A stretch of DNA of 64,000 nucleotides, from assembly GCF_022682495.2 (NCBI RefSeq), contig NC_071393.1, positions 95,035,010 through 95,099,009 on the forward strand. Direction: 5' to 3'. The DNA comes from Desmodus rotundus. Taxonomy: Eukaryota; Chordata; Mammalia; Chiroptera; Phyllostomidae. Position numbers and translations under genes: made by a program. Below, piece after piece: positions 45,000-58,954 of the stretch (position 1 is the first letter of the stretch; every line of letters begins with the position of its first letter). The notes under the pieces are model-generated. The model saw nothing but the letters and a program-made list of their open reading frames with translations. It was not told the DNA's origin and did not search any database.

Positions 45000-45560
45000 G
45001 CGGTGAACGAGGCAGGGGAGGTCCCTGCCCCCACAGAGCTGATGCCCCAGGTGGGGAGGCAGATAAACACATAGTTACTAATCTGGGCTCAGTGACGGTT
45101 GTGGTACGTACCGCAAAAAGTAATGTGTAGGGTGTTGTGGAATTAATAAAAGGGACTCTTAACATAGTCTCAACTAGGTTGAGGAAGGCGAGAGAGCCTG
45201 GCCAAAGGAAATAAAGTTGAAATCTGGTAGGTGAGAAGGCAGTAGGTAGCAGATGAAGAGATAGGGAACGGGTACCCAGGCAGAGGAAATGCATGTAGTA
45301 AGGCCTGGGGACAGGAAGGTGGCTGGCCCTGGGGGCAGGAATGTAGCAAGTGATGGGAGGGGGCAAAGGAGAGGTGGAAGAGTTGGGCTGGGCCAGATCA
45401 CGTGGGCCCCGGGCCATCGTAAGGATTTTGGATTTTGTGTGAATGCCGTGGGGAGCTGCTGCGGCATTCTGAGCAGGGACTGAGGTGAAAGGACGTGGGC
45501 TTTGAAAAGTTCATTTTGGCCACCGTGTGCAGAATGGGTGCAGCTGGGCAAGAGGGGAGG
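45000..45560 (-). repeat. L2 LINE fragment
   Basis: TCCCTGCCCCCACAGAGCTG, GGCAGATAAACACATAGTTA, GGTACCCAGGCAGAGGAAAT, CCATCGTAAGGATTTTGGAT and AAGTTCATTTTGGCCACCGT follow L2 order read antisense. Confidence 0.8.
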
Positions 45561-45795
45561 CCCAGATGCTGAATAGGAGGCCCGGCAGTGCCGGCTGGGA
45601 GATGCCGCCGCCCGCCGCCGCCCGCTGGACCGGCTTGGTGGCAGTGGGAGGGAGAGAAGTGGGGGACCTCCCCTGTGTTCAGAAGGTGGGCCGACAGGAC
45701 AGGTAGAGCCCAGGATGGAGCCTGGGCCAAGGAGAAAGTTCCTTGTCCCTCTCTCCATCGCATCTTCTGCAAATGCCCATACCCACCAGGTGTCA

Positions 45796-48126
<2,331 letters not shown>

Positions 48127-48247
48127 CTTCCTTGCAGGTGCAGGAGCCATCCACTGGGGAGCAGGTACCGCCGTTGTTACAGCTACAAACGGATGAACAG
48201 TTGGGGCCATAGGTCCCCGCTGCACAGGGAACTGCACAGACTTCCCC
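48127..48247 (-). CDS. MEGF11: MEGF11 EGF-like exon, most 5' exon in the window
   Basis: The acceptor is CTTTTCCAG (AG at 48249-48248) in phase 0, and the donor is GTGATG. It encodes GEVCAVPCAAGTYGPNCSS, VCSCNNGGTCSPVDGSCTC, KE. It ends the previous EGF domain (VC) and carries most of the next. It is 121 nt. The exon upstream of it must end in phase 0 and was not found up to 64000. An MLT1-type LTR starts only about 40 bp upstream of the acceptor. Confidence 0.94.
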
Positions 48248-48286
48248 CTGGAAAAGGAGGAGGTGAATTTCCCTGAGCTGAGCGGC

Positions 48287-48808
48287 TGTGACAGGCAGAA
48301 TGACCCCCACCTTCTCCTTACCCAAGACATCCGTGTTCGAACCCCTGGAATCTGTGAATGTTACTTTCCACGGCAAAAGGGACTTTGCAGACATGATTAA
48401 GGACCTTCAGATGAGAAGCTCAGATTACACAGGTGGGCCCAATCTAATCACACGAGTCTTTAGAAGTAAAGATAACCAAAAAGGTAGCTTTGAGATGTCC
48501 TCCACCTGCCTGAGTTGACTTTGAGGAATGCAGCGGCTTCTAGGAGCTGGGATCAACCCTCATTCTACAGCCAGCAAACAAAGAGGGACCGCAGTCCTAC
48601 GACCCTAGTAACTGAATCCTGTCCACAACCTGAAAGAGCAGGAAACAGATTCTCCCCTAGGACCTCCAGAAAGGAACACAGCCTGCCAACACCTTGACTT
48701 CAGTCCTAGGAGACGCATAGTAGACTTCTGACCTACAGAAATGTAAGATAATAAATGTTTTGCTTTAAGCCACTAAATTTGTTATAGCAGTAATAGGAAA
48801 CCAATACA
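48287..48808 (+). repeat. MLT1-type LTR (ERVL-MaLR), solo
   Basis: The segment begins TGTGACAGGCAGAATG and contains AGGTGGGCCCAATCTAATCA, AACACCTTGACTTCAGTCCT, TTCTGACCTACAGAAATG, AATAAA at 48750-48755 and TTTAAGCCACTAAATTTG before ending near CCAATACA. This order is characteristic of MLT1 LTRs. No internal retroviral coding region was seen. It is antisense to MEGF11. Confidence 0.85.
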
Positions 48809-49019
48809 GCAATCCTCATCAGTTGAGGGAGGGTCAGGCTTCCAGACCACAGCTTCAGGATGGGCAAAGTCCCTGGGGAACTTGACCCCTGAGTCTGTAT
48901 TAGGTCACAGCAGCATAGAATTTAACCCTTTGCCTCTCGATCTTATTTGTCAGCAGCAACCCCATGACACAGAAAATAATTTCCTATCCCTTTTACCTGA
49001 ACCTCAGGGAAGTTAATGT

Positions 49020-49230
49020 AAGTAATAATAGCTAGTGCTCATTAAGTGCTTTCTCAATATCAGGCACCATGCACACATCACCTCATTCAATCCTCCAAGA
49101 CCCTCCGGAGAGAGAAACCATTGCCTCGGCATTATTCCTATTTAATAGAACAATTGTATGGGGAAGTGCGGTAACTCAGCCCATGTCATAGAACTAACAT
49201 GGTTGGGCTCTATTTGAGCCCAGGCTGGCT
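49020..49230 (-). repeat. MIR fragment
   Basis: TAGTGCTCATTAAGTGCTTT, CACCTCATTCAATCCTCCAA and AAGTGCGGTAACTCAGCCCA form an antisense MIR. Confidence 0.85.
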
Positions 49231-49448
49231 GCGTTACCATTCTGTTACCAGGTGTCCTAAACTGGCTGACCTGGAAAGCATTCTCTGCGACGGAGGTTAG
49301 CGAGTTCTTGAGAGTGCCCGCTGTGAGGGGTGAGGGAACAGGACTGGGCCGAGTGAGAAACTGAGCTGAGGTGCAGCTGCGACAAGAGCCTCAGCTGACC
49401 TTCGAAGAAGCTCTAGAACTGGGATGGCCCTTGGAGTTGTCCCGCCAG

Positions 49449-49558
49449 GGGGAGGGAGGGAGGGCCTAAATACCCCACCAGCCATTGTCCACTGCCCACT
49501 GGGGGAAGGGAGGGAGAGCCTAAATACCCCACCAACCATTGGACATCCACTGCCCACT
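49449..49558. repeat. Two-copy tandem duplication, about 52-58 bp unit
   Basis: Unit 1 (49449-49500) and unit 2 (49501-49558) share GGGAGGGAG, CCTAAATACCCCACCA, CCATTG and CCACTGCCCACT. Unit 2 has small insertions, including ACAT, and a few substitutions. It looks like a simple local duplication. Confidence 0.9.
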
Positions 49559-50124
49559 GGGGAAAGGGGCGCGACTTCAGGTGAATCTCTGGCTGAGGGC
49601 CATTTCTGGAGAGGGACTCAGCCTGGAGCCTGAGTTCCCTGCAGCTGGGAGGAAGGGGTGCCTCCACCCTAAATTGTGATCTGGGCGGCGCACAGCACCC
49701 ATCACAGCAGGCCTTCTTTGGTGGGCTGTTAGCTCCAGTAGGGAGTTTGGCGTGAGGGCAAGTTATAGAGCAGGTGGCCCAGGGTGGGCACTTCAGAGGC
49801 CTTGAGGTGGGGTGGGTGGAGCGTTCAGTTGATCAGAGAAGAGTGGGGTCCAGGCAGTCTGACGAGGTGGGAAGAGTGTGGACAAGAGTGCGGAGGAGTA
49901 TGAGGACAGGGAATGCCCGAGGGGTGTCTGGAGGGAGGTGTTTTGTGTAGGAAGGGGTAGGGACATATTTAAAGGGGGAGTTGGGAGCTTTGCATGCCAG
50001 GTAAGGGCTTTGTTCTCTGAGTCCTCCTGGTAGCTGGATGTTGAGTTCCCACTGTCTTCCCCTAGGGAGTGTCTCCATCCAGCCTCCTGGGTCTTACACC
50101 CAGGCTTCCTGAGGGAATGCTGAC

Positions 50125-50270
50125 TCGTACTGGACCAGGAGAGCAGAGCTTGTCACCCACTAGCTGTGTGACATTGGAGAGGTTCCCGCCACTCTCTGAG
50201 CCTCAGTTCCAGCATCTTGAGATGACAGACTCGAAGTAGAGGAGCTCACCTCTCAACTCTAAGGGTCCTG
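50125..50270 (+). repeat. MIR-like fragment, sense
   Basis: CACTAGCTGTGTGACATTGG, CACTCTCTGAGCCTCAGTTC and the following CAGCATCTTGAGATGACAG match the sense MIR core. Confidence 0.8.
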
Positions 50271-50504
50271 CAGCTGGCCTCACGCCCACTTAGGCCACAG
50301 AGAGACCCAAGATTACGGGCCCTTGGTGGAGGGAGGCTCCGCCCCAGCCCTTTCTCCTCCTGTCTCACCTGTGCTGGCTGGGTCAGGGAGGAGAGACTGG
50401 GAAGCGCAGAGTTCTGCAGCAGAAGGCTCCCCAGTTCCTACTCTTTGCCCTGCCAGTCCCTGGCAGGCCCTGACCAGCCGGAGTCTGCCAGCGCTCCCAT
50501 TACC

Positions 50505-50645
50505 TAGACAACTTTAATATCTCCCAGACTATAAATAGCCCCTAAGAATCTATTTAAGCTCTGAGCGCCTTGGCCTGGGTGCAAACTGCATCCATGGTTC
50601 ATGATTTTCTCTGCATGAGTTTACGTTGAGAGCGGTTTCTCTCCC
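50505..50645. other. Candidate regulatory block with MEF2-type site
   Basis: A short AT-rich repeat-free island in GC-rich intron contains CTATAAATAG (50529-50538), a perfect match to the MEF2 consensus, plus CTATTTAAG nearby and ACCTAGACAACTTTAATATC upstream. Regulatory function is inferred. Confidence 0.35.
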
Positions 50646-51019
50646 AGAGCCCTCATTTGTGGCCCCAGGCCTGGTCCTCGGGGTGGGGTGGGGGGCCTGT
50701 GTGCCCAGCTGAGGGTCTGCTGGAGGGGCTCCAAGAGGACTCTCCACCCTGACCCTGTGCCAGGGGGCAAGATGCAGAGCACCCCCCCCTTGAAATACCT
50801 GCTCCCCAGAATGCTGCACCTGGGCCCCGTTTTCTGCCAGCACAGCGCATGCAAGGACATGGCCGGTCAGCCTTGGGAGGCCACCAGGTGGGAGGACTTC
50901 CTGCTTCCCGGAGAAAGAAGTGGGGACTCAGAGAGGGGCAGTGACTCATCCAGGGTCCCACGGTGTATTAGGGTGAACGAGAAAAAACCAGACGTTCCTT
51001 CCAGACAGGGGGCCGAGCC

Positions 51020-51225
51020 CAATGGGTAGAGAGCGGACTCTGGTGCCATCGTACTGTGTCACCTTGTGCAACTGCCTAAACCACTCGGGGACTCAGTTCC
51101 TCCATCTGTAAAATGGGAATAATAACATCCCTACTTGGATTGTTAAGATTAAATTAGTTACCATATATGAAGCAGATAGAGCCGTGCCTGGCAGTCAGAA
51201 AGCACTATAGCTCTTATTACTGCAA
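51020..51225 (+). repeat. MIR, nearly full length
   Basis: GAGCGGACTCTGGTGCC, GTCACCTTGTGCAACTGCC, CTCAGTTCCTCCATCTGTAA, AATGGGAATAATAACATCCC and GAGCCGTGCCTGGCAGTCAG are in sense MIR order. Confidence 0.93.
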
Positions 51226-52579
51226 AGAAATGGTATCTCTTATGAGAAGAATACACAAAATAATCCAAGGTTTCATTAGAAGGCAGCTCAGGAGGAGGGA
51301 TCCAACTCTCACTAAATGAACAAATTATTGGGCCCTTTGCAGGAGAGGAGGTTTACCTTCCTGCCGCCTCCTCCAGGCTGGCTCCCTGGTTTCTCTCCTC
51401 ATAAATGAACAGGCTGGAACTTTGACCACCACACACCAAGGGCATGGAGTTGGGGAACAGTATTGGGGCTACCATGTGTCAGGAGCTTTTCCAAACACTT
51501 TCTGTTTGCTCCAAATAGCAAAAAAAGTCCAGGTGGGGTAGGGGGATGCGGGCTTCCAGGCAGAAATGTGAGCCCAGCACAGCCAACTCTGAGCCCGCCC
51601 GTTTCCCCCTTGCTGTCCTGACCCTGACTTGGTTCGAACCCCTCAACGAGCACAAGAACTAAGTTAAACTTTTTGTCAAATTCCCCACCTTCTGGCCTCT
51701 GATCTGAGGGTTAGGCCTGGTGTGTAACTGATTGTTGATTGGTCGTATCTGGTAATCGCCATGTCAGACAAGCCAATAATCAGCCTAACTTCTCAGGTTT
51801 AAACTAACCCCTCTGCCCACCTCAGGGCGTCTCCCAGCCTGGGTCTGGTAATTCCCAGGGTGTCGATGCCAACCCTCCACCATACAGGCCCCTGCTCACC
51901 CACACACTCCCCAGTTTGGGGTGCCACTAGCAGGCCTTAGTCATGACATGGCTTCCAGCCTACAGGGGGCGTTGTTATGTCTGCACATGCTTAGGTGATC
52001 AGCATACACACCTGGAGGCTCAGTGTGTTTATCTCCGGGGGGAACTGTTTATACATCTGTGTAGATCTGGGTATAAATGTGTGATTCCTTCCTCGTCCTT
52101 CCCTCCTGGTGTGTTCCCTCCCCAGCCTCCCAGCCCTGCCCTGGTGGGGACTGGGTACACAGAGAGCCACCGTGGTCCTAGTGCACGGGGGTCCTGGCTG
52201 GCTGACGGGCCTGCCTTGGTCCTGGGCTGTGAGCTCAGGGAGGCAGGGATCTGATTTCATCCGCATCTGGAGTCTCCAAGCTTGGAACCCCGCTGGCACT
52301 AAAGGGCCCTCGATAAGTGTTGGTTAATTGAAATGAAATGTTTGTGTGTACACGCTGGCTTCTACTGTGGTCAGAACCAGAAGGACTGGGCACTTTCCAT
52401 ATGCTTTCTCTCTCAAGCCAGGTAATTCAACAAATGTTTGCTGAGTGGGGGCCAACTCAGAGCCAGCCCTGATAGTGGGCTCCAGGGGTACCCCGGAGCC
52501 TGAGGCTTGTCTCTGTCTTCAGCAGCTCCCAAGGCAACGCCCACGGCTGTATGCATGCCTGCCTCCCGATGTGTTTATC

Positions 52580-52725
52580 TGTCCACTTATTTGCTGTGCC
52601 CCCAGGTCGACTGGAAGCTTCATGAGAACAGGAGTCTCACCTGTCTGGGTTGCCCAGTGACTCTGGCTCAGAACCTGGCACCGAGGGGAGGTGCTCTGTA
52701 AAGAGTGTTGAACAGATGAGTGAGG
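52580..52725 (+). repeat. L2 3'-end-like fragment
   Basis: GACTGGAAGCTTCATGAGAA, CAGAACCTGGCACCGAGG and GTGCTCTGTAAAGAGTGTTG then AACAGATGAGTGAGG resemble the L2 3' end. Confidence 0.6.
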
Positions 52726-53799
52726 GGCCTGGTGGGCTCCCAGCACACACAGGAAACAGAACATTACCTGGTGTAAGGATGGGTCCCCTGCTACCACACT
52801 ACCACAGCTGCTCACTGCCCCCTCCTGCCCAAACCGTGCCAACCAGGCTGAAGGTCAGAGGTACAGCCAGAAAATTACCTGGTGGCCTCTAGGTATCCAC
52901 TCAGAGAGGCAGAACCCTCTGAGCTGAGCAGGATGTCAGAGGTGATCGAATCCACCCCCTCAGGAGAAGGAGACGGAAAGAGTGGGTGGAGCTGGCACTT
53001 GCAGGCCAGTGCTCCTCAGAGGGCTGGCTTCGGGGACTGTGTCCCATCTGCCCCCTCACCCCCAGCCCAGTGCCTGGCCCACACCAGCCCTGAATTCACA
53101 CCGCTGATCCTTTCACACCCCTGGAAAAAGGGCAAGATGAGAGCCCAGGACTGTGAGCCAGTCAGAGGCCTCACATGCTTCACATAGCTTAGCTCCCCTG
53201 CCTACTGCCTCGGCCAGGAGTACACCCGACGGCCCTTTACGGAAGCTGTTCCCCAAGAGTTCTCTCCAGAATTCCTATACAACCTACAGCTGGAAAACAG
53301 CCTTGTCTTCTGTTAGACTCGTGTCCATGGTAGGTAATAGGCCTTGGTTTCCTTATCGATTATATGTGGCTGTTGAAATCAATCAGTCTCTCCAGCTTTC
53401 ACCACCAAGAACCCTTGTTAGTACCCTCCCTCTACAAAGCCCTCTCAATCTGAGAGACACTGATGTCACTCTGTGGTGTCTGAGGCCAGTCACGTTTTGG
53501 ACAGGTGCGATCTGGCCAGTAACCACGTGACTCTGATGGCAGCATCCTGTCCACCAACCATGATGTCACCTACAACCAATCAGAGCTTCTGATCAGTGCA
53601 CGCTAACCTGGGATATCACACAGTTAATTCTAATTAAAAGCAAGAACAGAACAAAACAAAACAACCTTGGTGTTTTAGTTAGCTTCATCACAGGTAATAG
53701 AAGTTTGCCCACAGGCTTTGTAAAATGTTCAAAACCAGCCCCAGCCCCAATATTTGTTTTAAATCGAACATCCAAATCTGTTGGGCACAAGGGAGCATC

Positions 53800-53960
53800 C
53801 TAATTATGAGTTTAAAGCCCTGGAACCCAAGTGCCCATGTTTACAGCCCAGCTCTGCCTCTTCCTAACTGTGTAACCCTGGCAACCTGCTGCAGGCTTTG
53901 CAAGTGTCTACCTGGGAACCACGGGCAGGGTCATCTCTAAGGGCCCTTCAGCTTTGACTC
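53800..53960 (+). repeat. MIR-like fragment
   Basis: CAGCTCTGCCTCTTCCTAAC, TGTGTAACCCTGGCAACCTG and nearby words match the sense MIR head. Confidence 0.6.
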
Positions 53961-54134
53961 TCCGAGCATCTTCTTGCCTGCAGAGGGGTCTCAACCCAAA
54001 GGAGTGAGGAATGGTGGGGATGCAGGCCTAGGGGTAAGAGCCCTCCTGGGCCTTTAAGAATCAGCTGGGTGGCCACCTACTCTGCCAATGTACACCTGGG
54101 ACTGGCTACACACCCACTTCCAATGGTGGGGGAA

Positions 54135-54310
54135 CAGCCCATGATGCCAGAGCTAGAAAGGACGGTGGGAATCACTTGGTCTATCAGCCTTGTTTTACAG
54201 GTGAGAACACTGAGGCCCAGAGAGGGAAAGCACCTTGCCCAGGTCACACCGCCAATGCTAGGCAGAGACGGGTTTGGAACTCGAATCTCTGGGAACTCAT
54301 TTCAAGCCCA
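54135..54310. repeat. Old SINE/DNA-element-like fragment
   Basis: AGCTAGAAAGGACGGTGGGA, TTTTACAGGTGAGAACACTG and AGGCCCAGAGAGGGAAAGCA with following CTTGCCCAGGTCAC have the typical wording of an old mammalian interspersed repeat. The family was not resolved. Confidence 0.6.
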
Positions 54311-54599
54311 GAATGTGGTGAAACTCTGGGAGAGCCCATGCTGCCCTGTCTGCATTAGCAGCACATTCACCACCAAAGCACACAACATCCAGACGACGCG
54401 GCTTTGACCTTGCGGAAGGGCCACCTGGCAAGGCCCAAATGCTCCGGCCTTCTCTCAATCCCATCTCACATACACAGCGAGTGCACACCTCTGGCCCAGG
54501 AAAGGGAGCCCTCCACTTCCCGCTGAGGTCCCCTGTGCCACTGGGGGAAGGCCCGCCAGTCCTGTTCAGTGTCTTCATCCTGTGAATGGAGGGTGGACG

Positions 54600-54960
54600 T
54601 GAACTCTTCCTCCCATCCAAAGACCTGTTAATTATAGATGCAGCATTGGCTATTAACATCTTGAACTTGATTTGAAAGAGCTACTGGTGGAATGGAACCC
54701 CCGGTGCCGCTCCTGCTAAAGAGATGCAAATCTCCCTCCACCTTCCACCAGCCTCCTTGCACAATGGCACAGGGCTGGACCCCGCTGGATGATGAGTTAT
54801 ATGTTCTATTAAATTTGTTTCAAATGCTGTTTATTGAATTTTCTCCCCTGCAATATGCTGCTTTGTAGTTTGGCCCTGTTTGGGGAAATTAATCACCAGC
54901 TGGGTTTCCTGTGTTGATCGTCCATTTTCCTTGCAATGGGCAGGAGGTTAATGAGTATTT
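54600..54960. other. Candidate conserved non-coding element
   Basis: The sequence before and after 54720 is AT-rich and repeat-free. It has TAATTA at 54629-54634, GAACTTGATTTGAAAGAGC, TATTAAATTTGTTTCAAATG, CTGTTTATTGAATTTTC and GGGAAATTAATCACCAGC. Several homeodomain/forkhead-type words suggest an enhancer. Conservation was not tested. Confidence 0.4.
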
Positions 54961-55559
54961 TTTGGAGTGGAAGAAGGAGGACGATGGAAAGTGGCTGACC
55001 CTCCCTCACACAAAAGTGGGAGGCAATTGTGCAAGTTCGTCCCTGGGTCCCCTTAAATATGTTCTGTGGGTGGGAGGCAGTATAAATGGAGTGGGGCTGG
55101 GTTTTTCTAGATCCAGGCCAAGGGGGTGGGTGTTCTCCTGCCAGCCTGTGGGAGCTCAGCAGAGAGGACTCTGCGACAGGGACCGGGGAAGTGGCCCTGG
55201 CCCACACGTCTTCTTGTTGGAGGAGGAGGGGTGGTTCAGGCGAGAAAGGGCCCGGGACCTGGGGTCAGAGTACATGGGTTTAAGTAAAGCAAATGCCCTG
55301 GCACGAGGTGACTTGGCATCATTTGTTGTTCCATTCAGTCTGTAAACATTTGTAGGGCATCCACTATAGGCCAAGTGCCACAACAGGCCCTGGGTCTCCC
55401 TAACCAGGGCTCTAGACCAGACGCGGCCTCAGGTCCCTGTCAGCTCCCATACTCCTCAGATCTCTCCCTGCGCTCCCACTTCCAGAGCGTGTTTCCCTGT
55501 CACTGCCCCTTTGTGGCACTTACCACAATGGTACTGAATTTTAAAAAGTCAGCTCTCAT

Positions 55560-55680
55560 CCACTAGACTGTAAGTTCCAGGAGGGTGAGGACTGGGTCTG
55601 TTTCATTCAACCCTGCAGCCGAGGCCTAGCACAGGGGCTCCCCACGCACAGTTGCTGCTCAGTGCACAGGTGATATATTA
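55560..55680 (+). repeat. L2 3'-end fragment
   Basis: CCACTAGACTGTAAGTTCCA, GGAGGGTGAGGACTGGGTCT and GCCTAGCACAGGGGCTC match the L2 3' end. Confidence 0.8.
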
Positions 55681-55684
55681 ATTC

Positions 55685-55815
55685 GGTCGTTCAGGGAGTG
55701 TTTGTCAAGCACCAGTGTGTGCCCGACATTGTGCAAAGCCAGGCGATACATGGTGAGCAGAACAGAGCTTGTCCCTACCCTCGTGGAGTTTACCGTCTAG
55801 TGGTGGGAGGGGCAG
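55685..55815 (-). repeat. L2-like fragment, antisense
   Basis: GTCGTTCAGGGAGTGTTTGT, CAAGCACCAGTGTGTGCCC, TACATGGTGAGCAGAACAGA and TCGTGGAGTTTACCGTCTAG follow the antisense L2 order. It is arranged head-to-head with the previous fragment. Confidence 0.75.
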
Positions 55816-56821
55816 TGGCACGTGAGGGGCGCAGGCTAGTCCCCCCCACTTCTGGACGTTCTGCAGGCAGCCTTCAGGGGCCTCCCTGAGCTCTCTGGGT
55901 GCTCCTGTTCTCCTCTGTCCCGTTGTTCCTGGAGATTCGGGGCCACCAGCGCAGGTGGGTTTTGGGTGTCCAGTGTCACATCAATGCCAGCAGCGCACGT
56001 GTGGAATGTGCTTCACATTTTACACAGCCCCTTGCCGGGCAAGTGTCTGCTCCGCCACACCGAGTGCTGGGCCTGGGCTGCTGCACGCCTCCTGCCCGCC
56101 CTTCTCAGTCACCCCCACTCCCAGCTTCACATGCTTAGGCAGGGGAACTCCCAGGAGGGAGCCTCATTTGTGATTTTCCAGGGAGAAAGAGTGACACGTG
56201 ATCCACAAGAGAACAGCTTGGATGGAACACCAGCTGCGCAGGCCTCTCAATGCAGAGCAAACCTCGCTGGACCTAATTAGTGTGTCACCGGTAAGGCAGC
56301 CACTGACAGCGGAAGCATGTTTCGGAAAAGCAACTGCATACGGCATGAGGAGCAGAGGGCCAGGGAGATGAGCGGGAGAGGGACAGAGGCCACTTGTCAC
56401 AGCTATCCCCATTTCTTCCTCCCTGTGCTGAGGGGAGTTGCCCAGGGCCCTGGTGTCTGAGGCATTCTGTCTGGCTCCCATAGGGGATGGGTGGAGAGGG
56501 CTGATGGCTAGGCCTAGGAGCCCTAGCTCTGTCCAGAATGAATGGGTTTTCGGGGACCCGAGGCTGCTCTGTACGGTTGTGCAGGCAGGGCCCTGCACCA
56601 CTCTGGAGGTGCCACTCGTGAGATGGTGGGCCTAGTTTGATGTGTGTTAGTGGGCTTGGTATCAGTGGCATGACAGCTGTGGGGTAAGTTCAGCATCTGT
56701 GCGTTGGGGCATTTGGGCCGATCCTGGCCATAGAGCCTCAACGGTGTTTTGATCACGATGGCTTTGAGTGTGGTGTGCATGGTACAGACGTGTGGGTGCA
56801 TACCTTGGTAGTTGGCTGTGT

Positions 56822-56836
56822 GGGGGGGGGGGGGGG
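56822..56836. repeat. 15-base G homopolymer
   Basis: Fifteen consecutive G lie in the MEGF11 intron. The run is likely length-variable and hard to sequence. Confidence 0.95.
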
Positions 56837-58014
56837 ATGGGGAGGGTGCATGCATTTGCACTACAGAACCCAGATCCTCCGGGGTGGTGGCTGGGTGGTG
56901 TGGGCCCTGGGCGGTGGCAGCAGAGCCAGTCTGACTACAGTGACACTGTCCCAAATGGGAACCCGACTGTGGGGAACAGGATCCTACCCAGGCCAGTGGG
57001 TCCAAGCAAAATGGGGCACATGCACAGGTTAGGGACGCTGCTAAACTTCCTGTCGACGAGTATTTATGATCACACTTTGTGCAGGAGACTGCGCCTGGCA
57101 GGAGGGGCTGGGGTCCAGAGGGTGGTGGATGGGGAAAGGGTAAGGACGCAGGGGCGGACCGGGTAGACCTGTCCCCCAGCCGCTTTCTGATTAGTAGAGA
57201 AACAGAAACATCCACCGTATGCCCCCAGAGTGGGCACACCAGCATCAGGGCAGGGGACAGCAGGGGGACAGGAGACGGGAGGTCAGAACGACCCAGCCAG
57301 GAAGATCAGGAATGCCAAGCTTCAGACTTTGCCCTCAGGACACAGGTGGTCCTGGCGAGCAGGCAAGGGGTTGGCCTATTTTAGGAAACTCCTCCTCCAG
57401 AGGCAGGCGTCTGGGCCACGACTTTCTGTGTGAGAGGTCGAGAGCCCAGATTCAGGCAAATCCAATCGCATGTTGATTGTGGAACCATGAAAAAAAAAAA
57501 TCATAGACCGAATGCAAAGAAAGCTCCAAAGCTGCAACCTGAGAGGCTCTGCTAGGGAACAAGAAAGGAATAAGGGTCGGGCCGGTGGCCTCCACTGTCC
57601 TCAGGGTCCACCCTCCCGCCCCCCAATTCCTGTAAAATGTCTAAGTCTTAATAAAGCTGGCTTCCTCGGGGTTCTTAGGCTGTGATGCCACCGTCTCCCC
57701 ACACAGGGCACAGAGGGCAGGGGCAGCACCATTTTCCAAGCCACGCCCCTGCTCAAGGCTGCAAGAGCTCCCCCTCGCCTGCTGCATCCAGCACGAGTCC
57801 CCACCCTGGCGTGTGGGACCAGGCTTCCACTGTTTCCCATGCTTTGCTTCCACTGTTTCCCTCCACAGCCCTGCTCATCTGGGCCCGGGTTCCCTGTACC
57901 TGTCTCAGGAAATTGACACCCCTCTTCAGAACTTTTGGGGCAGGCAAGAATAATTACTTAGTGGTGCTCTTGGAGAGAAATCTTGAGAGGGTTTTTTTTT
58001 TTTTTTTTTAATTT

Positions 58015-58185
58015 ACCCCATTGTTAGTTTTCTTATTAGCCCCACCTTGAAATAATTTATTCATGACCTTTTCTGAAACATCTTTCATTTTCCAGACATA
58101 ATCACATCTTCTGGCAGGAATCCCTCCCCTCCTGGGGTCCGTAATTACTCCTGCAGATGGGATTATTGGTGCTAATGACTAAGGG
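58015..58185. other. Candidate conserved non-coding element
   Basis: This repeat-free block lies between a T run and GC-rich intron. It contains TTCTTATTAGCCCCACCTTG, AAATAATTTATTCATGACC, TAATTA (58142-58147) and GGGATTA (58159-58165). GGATTA is the OTX/CRX-type homeodomain core, which would suit a gene expressed in retina. The regulatory role is an inference. Confidence 0.4.
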
Positions 58186-58954
58186 GGAAAGGGCTGGGAG
58201 GGGCCACGCTGGGGCTGTCTTGGAGCCTGAGTGCAGGGGGAGCAGGAGAGGAGTGGGACCTCCCTTTGTTCCGGACCTGCAGCCTTGGTGGGGGTTGGTC
58301 TGGGGACCTCGTGCCTCTGGGCGCACAGAGGCCAGCACGTCTTCAGTCCTTCTCCACATCCAGTTTCTGCTCAGCCTTACATCGGCCCCAGGGTACAGGG
58401 AGTAGGGCTTGTGCCCCCAGTTTGCAGAAGATAAAGTTAAACCAGAGAGGTGAGGTGACCTGGCAACATCAAACAGCGGGTGAGCGCAGAGCCAGGTTGA
58501 ATCCCAGCTCCAACTCCTGGCCGGTCCTCCCCTTAGCACTAACCTGACCTTCCTCTCCGCACGGCTGCCCTGAGGTGAGTCTGGCCTTGGGACCCGGAGC
58601 CCTGGGTGCTAGGCCCAGCTCGATCATCTTAGACGAGACTGGTAACGACTCTGAACATCAGCTACGCCCTCTGTGGAACACAGCTGACAGCACTCACCCT
58701 GCTTTCCTCGCGGGAAAGCTCTGAGGACTGACAGGCTTTAGTGTGAGATGGTTGAGCCCCAAAGTAAGGAGGGGGACTGAGGGTCCCGGCCTCCCCTCCC
58801 CTCAAAGACAAAGGTCAGGAGTCAGTAGGCTCCAGATGAGAAATGAGGTTGCCAGGGTGGGCTGTCCCCTCCTGGGACAAGGCCTGAGAGAGCATCGAAG
58901 CTGGTTATTTACCATCATCCACAGCCCTCTCCTCTCCAGGCGTTCTGGTTCGTG

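Noticed and set aside
48287..48808. LTR considered as part of an intact provirus
   Set aside because: It is a solitary, diverged LTR with no adjacent gag, pol or env-like reading frame.
56523..57245. 240-codon - strand frame, the longest in the window
   Set aside because: Deep in a MEGF11 intron, low-complexity Pro/His/Ser composition, includes translation of the G run. No domain or splice pattern was recognised.
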